From positions 1-13,660 of the forward strand of contig DHDO01000002.1 of assembly GCA_002399435.1 (NCBI GenBank): a stretch of DNA of 13,660 nt. Reading direction: 5' to 3'. The DNA is from Firmicutes bacterium UBA4874. GTDB lineage: Bacteria; Bacillota; Clostridia; Caldicoprobacterales; DTU083. Below the pieces are notes generated by a model, which saw nothing but the letters and a program-made list of their open reading frames with translations, was not told the DNA's origin and did not search any database. The translations under genes and the position numbers were made by a program. Below, piece by piece: positions 13,295 through 13,660 of this stretch (the stretch's first letter is position 1; each line of letters opens with the position of its first letter).

Positions 13295-13660
13295 ATGTGG
13301 GAACAATTATTGCTCCCGGTACTGAGTCTGAGTGGCTTGAGCTTTATTTTTGGAGCGGGATTGGACCTGGCCTCCAAAAAATTTGCCGTGCCGAAGGATG
13401 AAAATGTGGACAGGATCCGTGAGGTGCTGCCCGGAGCAAACTGCGGCGGATGCGGACAGGCAGGCTGTGATGCTTTTGCGGAGGCTGTGGCGGCCGGAAA
13501 GGCACCGGTAAACGGTTGTCCGGTAGGCGGTGCACCTGTTGCGGAAAAAGTAGCGGCAATCATGGGTGTGGAAGCGGAGACAGAAGAGCGAAAGGTCGCC
13601 CGGGTGTTGTGTCAGGGCGACTGCGACCAGACATCCCGCCGATTTGAATACAAAGGAATT
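13295..13660 (+). CDS. rnfB: RnfB, ferredoxin-accepting iron-sulfur subunit (partial)
   Basis: Only the first 122 residues are inside the window; the gene runs off the right edge. RnfB receives electrons from reduced ferredoxin. After an N-terminal membrane anchor (about 6-24) comes the [4Fe-4S] domain with Cys50, Cys53, Cys58 and Cys75 in ANCGGCGQAGC and NGCP; a further cysteine pair begins at RVLCQGDC. The ferredoxin-like domains with more clusters should follow outside. The ATG at 13295 is nine bases behind AAGGGGG. Position as last gene of C-D-G-E-A-B matches the clostridial order. Confidence 0.95.
   Translation, partial: MWEQLLLPVLSLSGLSFIFGAGLDLASKKFAVPKDENVDRIREVLPGANCGGCGQAGCDAFAEAVAAGKAPVNGCPVGGAPVAEKVAAIMGVEAETEERKVARVLCQGDCDQTSRRFEYKGI

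Noticed and set aside
1..13660. CRISPR arrays, tRNA or rRNA genes, transposases, integrases
   Set aside because: I looked for spaced direct repeats, tRNA-like cloverleaf arms and transposase motifs and saw none.

Overview
The window reads as chromosomal DNA of an anaerobic Clostridia-type Firmicute. The reasons are strong AGGAGG-type ribosome binding sites, many ATGA/GTGA-style overlaps, frequent GTG/TTG starts, a PadR/DUF1048 drug-transporter operon, and an Rnf cluster in the clostridial order C-D-G-E-A-B. Base composition is patchy: the first ~450 bases are clearly AT-rich, while the DrrAB-type operon and the rnf genes are more GC-rich. Genus cannot be fixed from this sequence alone.

Left part (1-2356) is a decaying or recently rearranged region. 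It holds the tail of an unrecognised gene broken by a frameshift, about 480 bases with no convincing gene but two strong stem-loops, a minus-strand XRE-type regulator fused to a six-helix membrane domain, and a minus-strand remnant of a response-regulator gene. The remnant keeps its promoter and ribosome binding site but has an in-frame TAG at codon 30 and a tail that is not a receiver domain.

Middle part: a plus-strand operon (2357-5288) encodes a NamA/YqjM-like Old Yellow Enzyme followed by a YxlE-YxlF-YxlG-like set (small PLDc_N membrane protein, ABC ATPase, ABC-2 permease). Facing it on the minus strand (7930 down to 5350) is an autoregulation-type operon: PadR repressor, two DUF1048 proteins, a DrrA-like ATPase and a DrrB-like permease. 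It is driven by a TTGACA-17-TACTAT promoter whose -10 lies inside an inverted repeat.

Right part: two half-size TauE/SafE (TSUP) transporter genes overlap by four bases (CTGA) and together would make one eight-helix transporter. Then comes a promoter with an extended -10, a ~150-base structured leader with mutually exclusive hairpins, and rnfC-rnfD-rnfG-rnfE-rnfA-rnfB (rnfB cut by the window end). Rnf is the membrane ferredoxin:NAD+ oxidoreductase that couples electron transfer to Na+ or H+ transport. All cofactor motifs expected in the visible parts are present.

Nothing here is clearly a wholly new system. The points most worth a second look are the rnf leader, the OYE-YxlEFG gene set, the split TSUP pair with a probable CTG start, and the chimeric response-regulator remnant.
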